A stretch of DNA of 64,000 nt from Metellina segmentata (Eukaryota; Arthropoda; Arachnida; Araneae; Tetragnathidae): NCBI GenBank assembly GCA_947359465.1, contig OX375875.1, positions 19,264,958 through 19,328,957 of the forward strand. The letters run 5' to 3'. The position numbers and the translations under genes were made by a program. Below are positions 31,550-42,175 of this stretch, one piece after another. Within the stretch, counting starts at the first letter, position 1. Each line of letters opens with the position of its first letter. The notes under the pieces were generated by a model. That model made no database searches, was not told where the DNA came from, and worked only from the letters and a program-made list of their open reading frames with translations.

Positions 31550-32606
31550 CAGTTCAAATAGCAGGAACAGGGGTAACACTTGTATAGCTTTCAGAAAAAT
31601 GTTTAGTTGCTTTCTTTTCAAAAGTACTTGAAGTCTTACTTTGATAGTTTCCTCTAAAATTACCATCTGGATGTTGAAATAGGGATATTCCTGTACCATG
31701 GAAAGAATCATGAGCTGTAGTAGAACTTCGATTGAGGTCAATATTATCAACCGCACAGTTGTGAAAAGCCCTCTTTTTAACTGAAGAGAAACGACAGCAT
31801 TTTCCATGTGATACACATGACATATTTCATTTCCAAGTTCTGATGAAACTCGGTCTTGTGATATGCTAATCCGAGCTCGTGAAAATCTTCAACTAGTTTA
31901 CACTCGCGAGTATTTTTTATAAATTAAAATACCTAAGTATATAGGCAAATATGAATCTCGTTCTCGATTGTGCTTGAATGACAGAATGACAATCCGACGT
32001 CTCACCAAACTGTTATACATTAGTGACTGTGCAACAGTAAGAATACGTTTTGGTTGAAAAATTTGACTGTGCTTTAATATTTGGACTAATCTTAACCATA
32101 GTAATTAGAGCTAACAGAGATGCTGGTACGGAATCTTCCTGACAGGTTTCTCCAAATGATCCATTGAAGAGGTCTTTCATTTTAAAAATGTCTCATCTAA
32201 CTATATTTGCTGCTTTGGCAAGATGAATAGCGTCACTATCTGCATTGTATTCGCAAGCTTTCTTCGGAGTTATAATCCAACATCATTATTAAATATTAAC
32301 ATCACATCTAGACCTTGCTTATGTGCTTCCATGTCAGGAAAATATGAAAGTACTCTTTTTTAGTTTGGTGGAAAGTATGCGCCCTGAAAGATCACTACCT
32401 TGTTGTTCATAGTTGTTAGAACTATAGAGCCTGGTAATTAGGTTTCGAAAATACTCAATACTCATTTTAATATGAAAATAAATGGGGTTGACGATAACTT
32501 CCGGATTACCTGATGTTTCAAAATGGTACTTACAAGAACGTGAAGTGCCAACGTATGGTATCACAAAATGATTTGATTTAATTTTCATATTTTTGAAAAT
32601 TTTCAA
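31550..32606 (-). pseudogene. C-terminal half of the same transposon-like protein, inverted
   Basis: Minus strand, frameshifted. From high to low coordinates: GSDLSGRILSTKLKK near 32385; LAKAANIVR then DIFKMKDLFNGSFGETCQED around 32150-32250; LVEDFHELGLAYHKTEF near 31850-31895; then CAVDNIDLNRSSTTAHDSFH and GTGISLFQHPDGNFRGNYQS, ending ESYTSVTPVPA at about 31555. The DNID...SSTT...SFHGTGISxFQHP block is the signature of this family. Gene order and strand show a rearranged, dead copy. Confidence 0.65.
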
Positions 32607-32840
32607 TTTTTTTTATGTGATTACCAATTTTAATTTCTTTTCGGAGTATTTACCATCATTAGTTGCTATTCGGAGTTTTTACCATCATTAATAAATGCTT
32701 TTGTTTACAAACTTGCTTCAGTTCCAGTATAATGTCTTATGGAAGCCGATGAAGTGTGTTGCATTTATTCACTACTGAAGGACTTTAGAAAAATTGAAAA
32801 ATGATTCTCTGAAAAGTTTTTATGTATGTACATATGGGGA
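32430..32840 (-). repeat. Inverted-repeat partner of 41795-42175
   Basis: The reverse complement matches 41795-42175 over about 380-410 bp with small gaps. Shared blocks include AAATGCAACACACTTCATCG, AAGACATTATACTGGAACTG, GGCACTTCACGTTCTTGTAA and AAAATGAGTATTG. It overlaps the upstream end of the transposon-like pseudogene. Confidence 0.85.
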
Positions 32841-33138
32841 TGCAATTTCAGTACATGTGTCTGCTAGCTTTAATATTCAATGACAACAATATGGTTTGCA
32901 CAAGCAACATAGTTTGAAACACTCAGGGCACAAACACCTGTACCCAGAGTTTTTTGGATTTTTTTGTGTCAACATGTTTTTGCAATAAGAGTAGATACGA
33001 CTTTATGAAAATCTCCTCAAACGGTTGATTAGATACGCTTCTATCTAAAGCATAATTCCAAATTAAACTTCCCTTATTTTTGCAGATTGCAATATCTAAT
33101 TTTAATATGAAGTTAAACTAAATGTAAAAGAATTATGG

Positions 33139-33279
33139 TGTGGTAATGGTAATTTTAGTTAACGTCGTACTAGAGCAACACAACGGGATCAGTCCCTTAA
33201 GAGAAAGATCCGAGGACAACACCTCGTAATTTTGAACCACGTCAGATGACGAAGCAACACCTGAGCTGGCACCCCACTC
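33139..33279 (-). repeat. 5'-truncated SINE, 13 bp TSD
   Basis: 141 bp: tail and 3' body with about 18 bases deleted after ACACAACGGG, truncated at GGCACCCCACTC. TSD AAAAGAATTATGG at 33126-33138 and 33280-33292. Confidence 0.95.
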
Positions 33280-33458
33280 AAAAGAATTATGGGAAAATAA
33301 TACAAAATTTGTTCATAATTATGTAAAAGGACACCTAATGAAACACCGAACAATGTATTTTTCATTGGAAGCCTTCTTGTAATTCTAGATCATTCACAGA
33401 CAATGCTGATCACACTTCAAAAAAATAATGACATCCTCATTTTCCAGCCAAAATTCTA

Positions 33459-33643
33459 CTTCGTAAACATTATTTAATGCAATTTAGAAAAAAGACTAAA
33501 CAATTAAAAATCAAAGTAGAAAAACTGATCAACATTTCTTTTATGAACTCCTTCGTAAACATTATTTAATGCAATTTAGAAAAAAAGACTAGACAGTTAA
33601 AAATCAAAGTAGAAAAACTGATCAACATTTATTTTATGAACTG
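33459..33643. repeat. Tandem duplication, 92 bp period
   Basis: Two nearly identical units starting CTTCGTAAACATTATTTAAT and ending in TTTTATGAACT. Confidence 0.95.
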
Positions 33644-34089
33644 CGCAACGATTAATTTTTTCCATAATCTTATGTAGTTATTTTCATACCTACGAAATCA
33701 AAAATACAATTAAAATAGATTGCGCTTACCTTTAAGTAATATCCAATCTTGTGAACGAGTACTCCCTTTGAAGAAAATGAACTTTTATTTATAGTAATCA
33801 GACCACACTTAGTTCAATTTACATGCATGTAAAACAACCACCATTATTTTGGCGATTTCGTTTTCAAAGGTTTTCTGAATTTTCGATCGGAAGGATTTTA
33901 CGGTTACCATTTCACCCCACTGCTGGTGACGTCACAAACTAGCCAGATGGCTTTCTTATCTAAGAGAGAGGTAGTGCTAAAGTTCGCAACTGTGTCAGCA
34001 CAAGGAGTGGTGTAAGTCTAGGCATTTGCACACATTTTCTCAATAAAATTCTCAGTAATACAAGCCCTCAAAGATTTAAAAAATGTCAA

Positions 34090-34640
34090 CCCACTAGTGC
34101 AAAGAGTAAAGTTGTGGTATGGTCATGGGATTCCAGAGAGTACTCCTACATTAGGTCAAAGCTTACATCGGGTACCTTGGAAACCAGGATGCGCATTTAC
34201 CCTTCCGAGTAGTTTCGACGAGATATATCGTCCATCCATATCTGACCAATTTTGCCAGTGACAAGCCAGTTTTTTAAGACAACCACCAAGAGGGTGAAGG
34301 ACGCTGAGATCAAGAAGACTCGTCAGGAGTCTTACATGGCATTGTTTTTAAAATGTGGGACATGGTGATGGACAACAATTCAAATTTTTCCTGATCTCAA
34401 AATGCATCTGTAAGCCAACATTACAAGGTTCCCAGAACGCTTTTTCCGCATAACATACCCAACGTCGAACACCTGTATATATGGTGAAACAGGTGATTCA
34501 CCTCACTACATGCTGAATAACAGGCTTATGACGCAATTTCGAAAAGGACTCGAAACCATATGAGATCAATCCTGTGTTTTTGACCCTATTGGTAACTGTC
34601 TCTACGAAGTAATTTCCCATTAGGAAAACTGACCAGATCT
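34090..34640 (+). pseudogene. Non-LTR retrotransposon 3' ORF remnant (RNase H-like and Cys/His end)
   Basis: Plus strand, many lesions. A stretch near 34155-34190 corresponds to the VKAHVGYxGNEDA block of RNase H in Jockey/R1-type LINEs. Near 34455-34550 the translation gives YGETGDSPHYMLNNRLMTQF then RKGLETI, matching the C-terminal CxCGExGDSxHYxxxC-type region of such ORF2 proteins with one cysteine position changed. The reverse-transcriptase core is absent. Confidence 0.55.
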
Positions 34641-35249
34641 TGATTGACGAAATATCTCATCAAAACCACTTGGATGGCTGATAATCACCTGAAGTCACAC
34701 AAAATCAAAGGGGAAGCGCTACAAATATCCACGGTCCACTGACAATGTTCTATGTTTATTTTTCATATTCTGTGAAAAGATATTCTCATCCGATTTCGAG
34801 GTACCTCAGTCAATAACTCTTTGGGGTTTTCTCTTCTATATCTGTTCTATGACTTCAGACAGTTTGGAAACAGGTGACAATGTGCTCTATTAAGAATCCT
34901 ACAACTCCCAGGCTGCTCGAGCCGCGACCATTGTAGGATATAAGGTCCAACCATTGAAGGTTCTAAAAACGATGGATTAAAATAATGTTTTACCGTGTTT
35001 AAGGCACAGACATTTCATCGTTGTGCCACTTGAGTTGTTGCACAGTTGTTTCTATTTTAGCGGGATGGAATCGAATCGGTTCAGCCTCACCCGATATATA
35101 CATGTTATCCACGTCACTGAGGTATTCTGCGGAATCTGGCGAGAAGGCGTTATGCATAACTTGGTGCGCTATTACGTAGTGCACCTGAAAGAAACAACTG
35201 AAACATGGCTAACAGGATGACTTAAATCACGTAATACAATGCTCAGATA

Positions 35250-35900
35250 GTTGTACCTTTGAACACAAGCCATTTTTTCTCTTAACCCTCCGAGCGCCAC
35301 GAGATTCCCGAGTAGTGTTTTGTTACTTTTTTCCATATAGTAAAATAACTACTAAAAAACTACATCTGTAGGATGAAAAATTCTTTGGATTATTTCAACT
35401 TTTCGAAAGATTGTATCAATATTTTCCGAAGAATATATTTTATGGTGATGGTTTTCTTGTACCTTTGAACGCATTTATGTTTCCTCTTAACCCATCTAGC
35501 ATCACAAGATTCACAAGTAGTGTTTTTTCGCAATAACAAAATTACTAAGTAACTACATCTATTGGATGAAAGATTCCACGGATTATTCTTTTACGCAACA
35601 ACAAATTTATGAAGTAACGACATCTGTTGAATGGAAGATACCATGGATTATTTCAACCTTTAGAAATATTTTGTTAATCTTCTCCTTCAAATATGTTTTA
35701 TAGTGCTTGTTTTCTTGCACCTATAATCACATGGCATGATTTAAACCCACTTAGCGTCACAAGACTCCCAAGTAGTGTATATTGTTGCTTTTACTTAACA
35801 CAATTGCTAAGTAACCACATCTATAGGATGAAAGATTCAATGGATTATTTCAACCTTTAGAAAGATTGTATTAGTATTTTTTTTTAGAATATTTTTTTTA
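35250..35900. repeat. Diverged monomers of the 199 bp satellite
   Basis: About three diverged units with the motifs ACCTTTGAACGCAT, CACAAGATTC, AAGTAGTGT and TGGATTATTTCAACCTTT. They correspond to the large array at 46556-48880 in the other duplicate. Confidence 0.8.
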
Positions 35901-36460
35901 TCGAACTTAATTTTTTTCATGATGCTTATACTGATATGTTTTATCGTACTTTTATTGTTTGGAAAGTTGTTTGTCATGATGTTTTAAATATTTTTTAAAT
36001 TTTATTTTGTCTTACGCTTGGTGAATCTTATCCATTTCAGGACCTTGCGCCACAAATACAGTACCAACATTGGCTCTGGTAATCGTAGGAATCGCAGTAT
36101 CTGCATGAAGCTATACAACCAATCTTTTTCTCATTATTGATGCTTTTCCCAAGCATCTGGAAATTTCTTTAGAAGTAAATTCATAGCCATTTTTCTTATT
36201 CGTTTACCCGTAACGCCATAGTTTGATTAGTATTATTATGTATCCTTGCAAAACAGGCTTTTTTAAGCCATTAAAATCTGATATTCAGTGTAGTTTGCTT
36301 AATATGAACTATTCTTTCCTTGCTCTAAAACACATACATTTTTAGCATCAAAATATTTTATCTTTATTAAGCGGTGTCCTTAAAAGGTGTCTTATCTTTG
36401 AGTGCACAATCAACCACTTGCAGTTTTGTTCGGGTACTAACTTTGGTAAATAAGTAGGTA

Positions 36461-36605
36461 TTTCAACTAACGTCAAACTGGAGTAACACAACAGTTTGTT
36501 GGTGAAGGGTCTAGGATCCATCGAGAAACGGATCGAGTTTTAAACTCGCAATCTTCTGGTTGCAAATCCGCAACTCTTCCAACTGGGCTGCCACGGCTCT
36601 ATGGC
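36461..36605 (-). repeat. Minimal SINE-B: head plus tail, body deleted
   Basis: Tail side TTTCAACTAACGTCAAACTG, then directly the SINE-B head (complement of GAGTTTAAAACTCGATCC and GTGGCAGCCCAGTTGG). The same structure is at 49745-49895, so it predates the segmental duplication. Confidence 0.75.
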
Positions 36606-37399
36606 TCCAGGTTTAATTTTTATTTGGTTATAGAGCACAAGGCATTTACTCAAAGATTCAGGAAGGCTTGACCTCTATGATCAAATCTCAGGCTAACAGG
36701 GATCAAGTATCCACAAGTGCCAGCTATCTAGTCGATCCCAAAATTGTTTTTTAATGTACCTATTACCAACTACGTAGGTATAGACTTTTTATGTGGTAGG
36801 TTCGGTGATTGAGGAACTGGTTTTTTCAGGTATCTTACTTCCCCCTTACATTGATACAGGTAAAACAAAATTTATATGCTTTTCTAATATACATAATGCA
36901 GACACAGCTATGTAGTGTTAAAATGTGGGTCTAAAATAGAATCAGATGGAAAATTTGAAAATAAATATACTAAAATGACTATAAAGTCAAGAGCCTTTTC
37001 CCAGCGAAAAGCGAATTTGTCAATTATTTTTCTTAAAAAAATGACATTCATGTGAACTGCCATCAGAGCTAAGCCCATCAGTCTCTGCTGGTCGGTTCTG
37101 TTCCTACCGTTAGCGAATCACAGAACTGCTACTCTACAACCGATGCTTTGAATCACAGTTCTGCTGAAATATCAAAGTAACAGTGATTTGGTAGCAGTGA
37201 TAACTGGAACAGTCATTGAGAATATCTGTGATTGGGTAGCACTGATTTGGAGCTAAGTGATATCAACTTCTCTCTGTCGGTTATTGTGATAGGTGCGTTT
37301 CAAAAAGCGTTTTGTCTAGAAAAGCCTTTTGTCCAGAATGCACATCTAGATTGTCAATTTTTAAAGATTGCATAATATTTCTAACTCTAAAACCAAATG

Positions 37400-37930
37400 A
37401 GGGTATGAATGATGATTTCAATGAAAAATGACTTCCAAATTTTGGGTTTGCAATGCTGTTAAATACTGGGTGAGCTGGATTAGTTTTAATTTTAAAATAA
37501 TATCTGAGGACAAGTCTCTCACGTACAAATTTTAAACAAGGCTCACCGGATATGATATGCGGTAAGTGCCAATAGATATACGGTTACTTTGATGATATAT
37601 AGTATAAAAAGCTCTTAGAACTGACTTGTCTGCAGAACCGTAAACAACACATCCATAATCTAATTTTAGCGTATAAAGGTTCTGTAAATTATCAACATAG
37701 AGATAGAACTCCCCAAGATGTTGTTGATAATACTTTTAAAATATTCAGAGTTTTGTTATATTTCTGTTTTAAGTGTCTCACATGTGGTCGAAATGTTAAC
37801 TTGGCATCAAACATTCTTCCCAAAAAATTAATTTCTGTATTTGTAGGGATGATCGATCAATTGAGGCGTATTTCAGGATCATAAGAAATCACTTCATTTT
37901 TGCATTAATTAACTTCTTAAAGTTTGTACT
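37400..37930 (-). pseudogene. Jockey-type LINE reverse transcriptase C-terminal fragment
   Basis: Minus strand with frameshifts. From high to low coordinates, peptides include FGKNV/LGRMFD-type sequence near 37830, NKTLNILKVLSTTSWG near 37725, LQNLYALKLDYGCVVYGSAD near 37640-37690, then YHQSNRISIGTYRISYPVSL. The SKLDYGxxVYGSA block and the following hydrophobic turn are characteristic of the region after the polymerase domain in Jockey-like LINEs. The catalytic FADD box lies outside the fragment. Confidence 0.75.
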
Positions 37931-39451
37931 ATAAATTGTCTTCGTGATTTTTGGTTAAAACAATTAGAAAAAATTTAAAAAAATATTTCGTTCAAAAACT
38001 ACGTAAAACACATAGTATACAAATTTCAAAAAATTATAGAAAAAATATATATCTGTATACACAATTGCTGAAGACAAATTAAAGAAATATATTTGAAAAG
38101 TAAATGTAGAATATTTCGTTTATTTTTGACCAGTAGTTTGTAAGTTATCGATTTTCACTGTTGAAATCCCATTTAACACAAAAAGAGAAAACGTGCGTAT
38201 AAAATTATGAAGGCTCGTTTGATATGTAGCTTTCATGTTTATAAAAAGTTGAATATTTCCGGTTCTAGATGGTAGAAAAAAATTTAGATGTCATTTTATT
38301 AAGAAATATCTATATTATTTTTTAAGACAGTAAAAAAAATTGGACTTTTTTTCATATTTTGAGTCTCAGACCTCCTTAAAATTAATAAAACACTTGTGTA
38401 AATTGAAAATAAACGTCAGTTATATATACCTGCAGTATTCTCATCATTAGAGATACTCTCTATCGATGGAGGTATCTGGTCACCTTCGAACCATTTAAAA
38501 CTGTATCTGCTATCTATTATCTCCCAACCATAGTCAACTGGATCTAAAGTGAATCGTTCCTTTTTGTACGCATGTCTCCACAACTGAGCAATGTAAATTG
38601 TTCGCAAAAACTGTTGATATAGCTTGATTGTCTATAACACCGAAAGGGGACGAAATAAAGGAGCATTTTCATCCCAAATTTCGTTACGCAGGAATGTCCC
38701 CCAAAATTATTGCAGTTCTTTGATCTTTACGACTCCTGGTGGAAAACAATTGATGTTGCAAACACACCAAATCGCCACCCCAATACGAGATCTTGACGAT
38801 CAAATTAGAGCTGTTTCTCGGAATGTCTACGATGTTTGGAGGCAGGGGGCATGTTTACAATTCCGATGCAAACGCGGTTTAAGCTTTCGGCGTGGGTTGA
38901 TGGCAAAGTAACGTGCATATTCTAGGAAAGCAACTCATCGCGCGCGAAAGTAAATCAATTTTAACGAACAGAAAAAAATTTATTTAATTTTCTCTAGTTT
39001 AATATATAATGAATTTACTTACGCAGATGATGTTTGATATTTAGACGGTAACGCTGTAAATCGCTGTTTACACTTGGAGGGATATCATTCAAAATCATTC
39101 ACTCGTGTAGGTGGTTTTACATCTTTAAAAGCTAAATTGTTATCCGTGATGATTTCCAAACATTTTTGCAAACTTTCTTCCGTAAAAGGAATTTAAGGCT
39201 CTGGTTTTTTTCCTACAGAATGCACAATACGGTTTGACTAGCGAACATTTTCGATGCAAGACTGTCCGATCATTTTGTTTCGCAACAGCGTACTGGGACA
39301 CTAAGAGCAGATGCTCAAATTAAAAGGACAGCTGTGCCAAAATTTCGGAGAGGGGGCATGTATGCAAGCGAGGAGTTTGTATTAGCCTGATATGAAGTGG
39401 GTGCGCGCTATCTTCACTCGTGCAGCTGAAGGTTATTCCACCACTCCCGAG
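37931..39451. other. Mostly unassigned AT-rich sequence
   Basis: Apart from the fragment at 38416-38607 and a plus-strand frame at 38624-38911 without recognised family, nothing can be supported. Confidence 0.4.
38416..38607 (-). pseudogene. Short transposon-like protein fragment, uncertain
   Basis: Minus strand: IAQLWRHAYKKERFTLDPVD, YGWEIIDSRYSFKWFEGDQI, PPSIESISNDEN. The pattern DPxxYGW...WFEGxQxP resembles the end of multicopy, probably transposon-encoded proteins in arthropods that I cannot name. No start or flanking domains are preserved. Confidence 0.3.
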
Positions 39452-40151
39452 TAGGGATGCGACATCGATAGCAAAACATCGATGTTTTGAAACATCGATT
39501 TTCAAAATTAAAACATCGATGTTGATAATACATCGACCCAAAAACATCGATGTTATTAAAATTCAGTGTATTTAAACTTTTCCCTCCGTTTCTTAAAACT
39601 GGTTTAGCAACTTGTGATGCTACATCGACAGCAAAACATCGATGTTCAAAATTAAACCATCGATGTTGATAATACATCGCCCCAAAACTATCGATGTTTT
39701 TAAAATTCAGTGTATTTGAACTCCCCTCCCCCCCCCCATTTCTTAAAACTAGTTTAGCAACTTGTGATGCTACATCGACAGCAAAACATCGATGTTTTTA
39801 AAATTCAGTGCATTTAAAAAATTTTCCCCATTTCTTAAAACTGGTTTAGCAACTATTGATGCGACATCGACAGCAAAACATCGATGTGTAGAAAACATCG
39901 ACAACGAAGTCGCATCTCTACTTTTCAGACCCTTCATTCTTGGTCACTTCGGTCTAAAAGTATGTTCAATTTGCTGATTATAAAAATCATGCTACTTGAT
40001 TATTTTTTAAATTTTTATAACGGTACTTTTTTCATTTAAAAATAAAACATCGACAAGTATAAACATCGATGTTACAAGAACATCGACCCCAATACATCGA
40101 TGTTAAATATATCGATGTTTTGAAAACATCGACATTGATGTCGCACCCCTA
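39452..40151. mobile_element. Probable hAT-like element packed with ATCGAT palindromes
   Basis: Begins TAGGGATGCGACATCGAT and ends with the complement of the same motif, GATGTCGCACCCCTA at 40151. An alternative inner end, GTCGCATCTCTA, is at 39920. Between them AACATCGATGTT or variants occur more than ten times, plus many ACATCGAC sites, in units of roughly 150-160 bp that also carry a block TTTCTTAAAACTGGTTTAGC. TIRs of the form TAGGG.TG..AC.ATCGA suggest hAT. I find no convincing 8 bp TSD and no transposase. Confidence 0.55.
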
Positions 40152-40492
40152 ATGTCTACGTGCTTCTAGTTTCTTGGGTACTATTTCATTAATTCGCAAG
40201 ATCCTTTTGAATTTATAGCTAACTAGCGTCTTTTCCAAATATTGATTTCAAATTTCAACTAGACTTTAAACATATTATTCCACCGTATACCACTAAAACA
40301 TAACATGTATTACAGCCTGACTCATTTGACGTGAGCAGAACAAAACATTTCTTGCGAAAGTTTGCGGAATTGATAAATAGTCCTTAAATTTTAGAATGAT
40401 TGGAAATTTTTTTTGTCAGTTTATTTTTGATATTTGGGTGATTAATTCGAATCAAACGAAAATAAATGCTATTTTAACATATTTATCAAGAA

Positions 40493-40801
40493 ATGAATGA
40501 TTGCGAAAGTGACACTCTACAATGGCGTGGAATACTTGGAAAAATTTATGTGTTCATATTTATTTGTTTTGTTACGAAGGCAATATACATTGAGATTGTT
40601 AGTGATTTAACACCTCAAGCTTTTATTGCACTAGGAGTTCTGACACCTGCTCGTTTCCGCTCGCCAATTCCGCTCGCCGCTCGTTTTGTTACGAAGGCAA
40701 TATACATTGAGATTGTTAGTGATTTAACACCTCAAGCTTTTATTGCACTAGGAGTTCTGACACCTGCTCGTTTCCGCTCGCCAACCCCCTGTGATTACTA
40801 A
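40493..40801 (+). pseudogene. BEL/Pao-type integrase fragment, tandemly duplicated
   Basis: The reading frame contains CFVTKAIYIEIVSDLTPQAF twice, 117 bp (39 codons) apart, each followed by LGVLTPARF. The CFVTKAIHLEVVSDL..xAFI block is a hallmark near the start of the BEL/Pao integrase core. The rest of the integrase, including the SDNGxNF box, is missing. Because the duplication length is a multiple of three, the frame stays open; it is not a gene. Confidence 0.75.
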
Positions 40802-41534
40802 GCAAACAATCACTCCTTTACCAAGCGTTTTGGTGTGGGTCAGGTGTGAGTGGGATTTAACTTCGCAAACCAATTCCTTAATTTATTAATTCATACCGTC
40901 AAATACTTTAATCCAATAACATGACAACGAATTAAGATCAAAGGTGCAGAACATGGAGACATACCTTAAAAGCGGTACAATCATCAACATTTAAACTTCA
41001 TCACACGAGCACAAAGAAGGTGAAAAGTGACATATAGAATAATAATCACGATCAAAAGACAACCAGAGACTAATGTCAAAAATTCTGTTTTCAAATGTTG
41101 GTTGTGAAATTACTAAAATATATTAACTGTCAAAGATAATTTTCAAGAGATGAGGGTGAATTAGTGTTCTAAAATATTGTTTTTCAAATGGTTGATGAAA
41201 TTATTTTCTGAAAAATAATTTTACTATAATTATTTGAAGAGGGTACATAAATATTTTTCTCTGAGTAGATTGCAATTTATTTTGTTAGATAAAAAATTCT
41301 AATAAAATTTAAATATGAAGACGGTTCTTCCGTCTTCTATGAAGGATATATTGAAAATCAACTGGTCAACAACTAAATCAACTTGTGTAGATGAAACTGT
41401 CACGCAGAAAAAAAAACTACTTTAAAGCATAGACCACACATCTCATTTAAAAATCAATCAAATTGACTGTTATTTTGTGCGCCAACATCAAGATATTCGA
41501 GACCTCAACAGATTAAAGAAGCCTCAACCACCGC
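40802..41534. other. AT-rich, no gene recognised
   Basis: No exon, element end or RNA gene that I can support. Confidence 0.5.
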
Positions 41535-41630
41535 GCATATGACGATCTTTGATTGGATCGAGTTTCGAACTCGCAATCGTCCTGTTGCAAATCGGCTTCC
41601 CTTCCAACTGTGTTACCGAACCCGTTTCAA
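41535..41630 (-). repeat. SINE-B head fragment
   Basis: Complement of GCGAGTTCGAAACTCGATCC (B box) and AACACAGTTGGAAGGGAAG (A-box side). Confidence 0.65.
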
Positions 41631-41794
41631 AATTAAAACAAAATATCGTTTCGCAAAGCTTTGCTGCAACAAAATAAACAAAAGAATAACACAGTTAAAA
41701 TTTTTTATTTAAAAAATCAATATTAAAACCAAATTAAAATATTCCAAGCATGAACACACTATAAAAACTTATTGGACGTCATAAATACATACAT

Positions 41795-42175
41795 AAAAAA
41801 ACTTTTCAGGTAATCATTTTTCGATTTTTCTAAAGTTCTTCAGTATTATATAAATGCAACACACTTCATCGCTTCCACAAGACATTATACTGGAACTGAA
41901 ACAAATTTGTAAGTACAAGCATTAATTAATGATGATAAATACTCCGAAAAGCAATTAAAAATTGTAATCATATCAATAAATTGAAATTTTGCATAAAAAT
42001 GAAGATTTAATCAAATCATTTTGTGATCCCATAAGTAGGCACTTCACGTTCTTGTAACTACCATTTTCAAACACCAGGTAACACAGAATTTATCGCCAAC
42101 CCCATTTCTTTTCATGTTAAAATGAGTATTGTGGATTTTCGAAACCTAATTTCCAAGCTCTATATTTCTTTTTAC
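41795..42175 (+). repeat. Inverted-repeat partner of 32430-32840
   Basis: See 32430-32840. On this strand the last part translates as VGTSRSCNYHFQTPGN, then a block KMSIVDFRNLISKLY that is also seen in the other arm. Confidence 0.85.

Larger units (their letters stand above)
34015..37295. repeat. Segmental duplication, left copy
   Basis: Collinear with 44880-50620: LINE end, GGAAGCGCTACAAATATCCA region, a CACTTGAGTTGTTGCACAGT block (35025 versus 46318), satellite monomers, a GACCTTGCGCCA block (36041 versus 49333), a SINE-B scrap and the GTCTCTGCTGG block (37081 versus 50393). The two copies are moderately diverged. No intact gene in either. Confidence 0.85.

Noticed and set aside
35023..35220. 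65-codon frame conserved with 46317-46520
   Set aside because: Similarity between the two copies simply reflects the segmental duplication. Substitutions do not favour the frame and no family is recognised.
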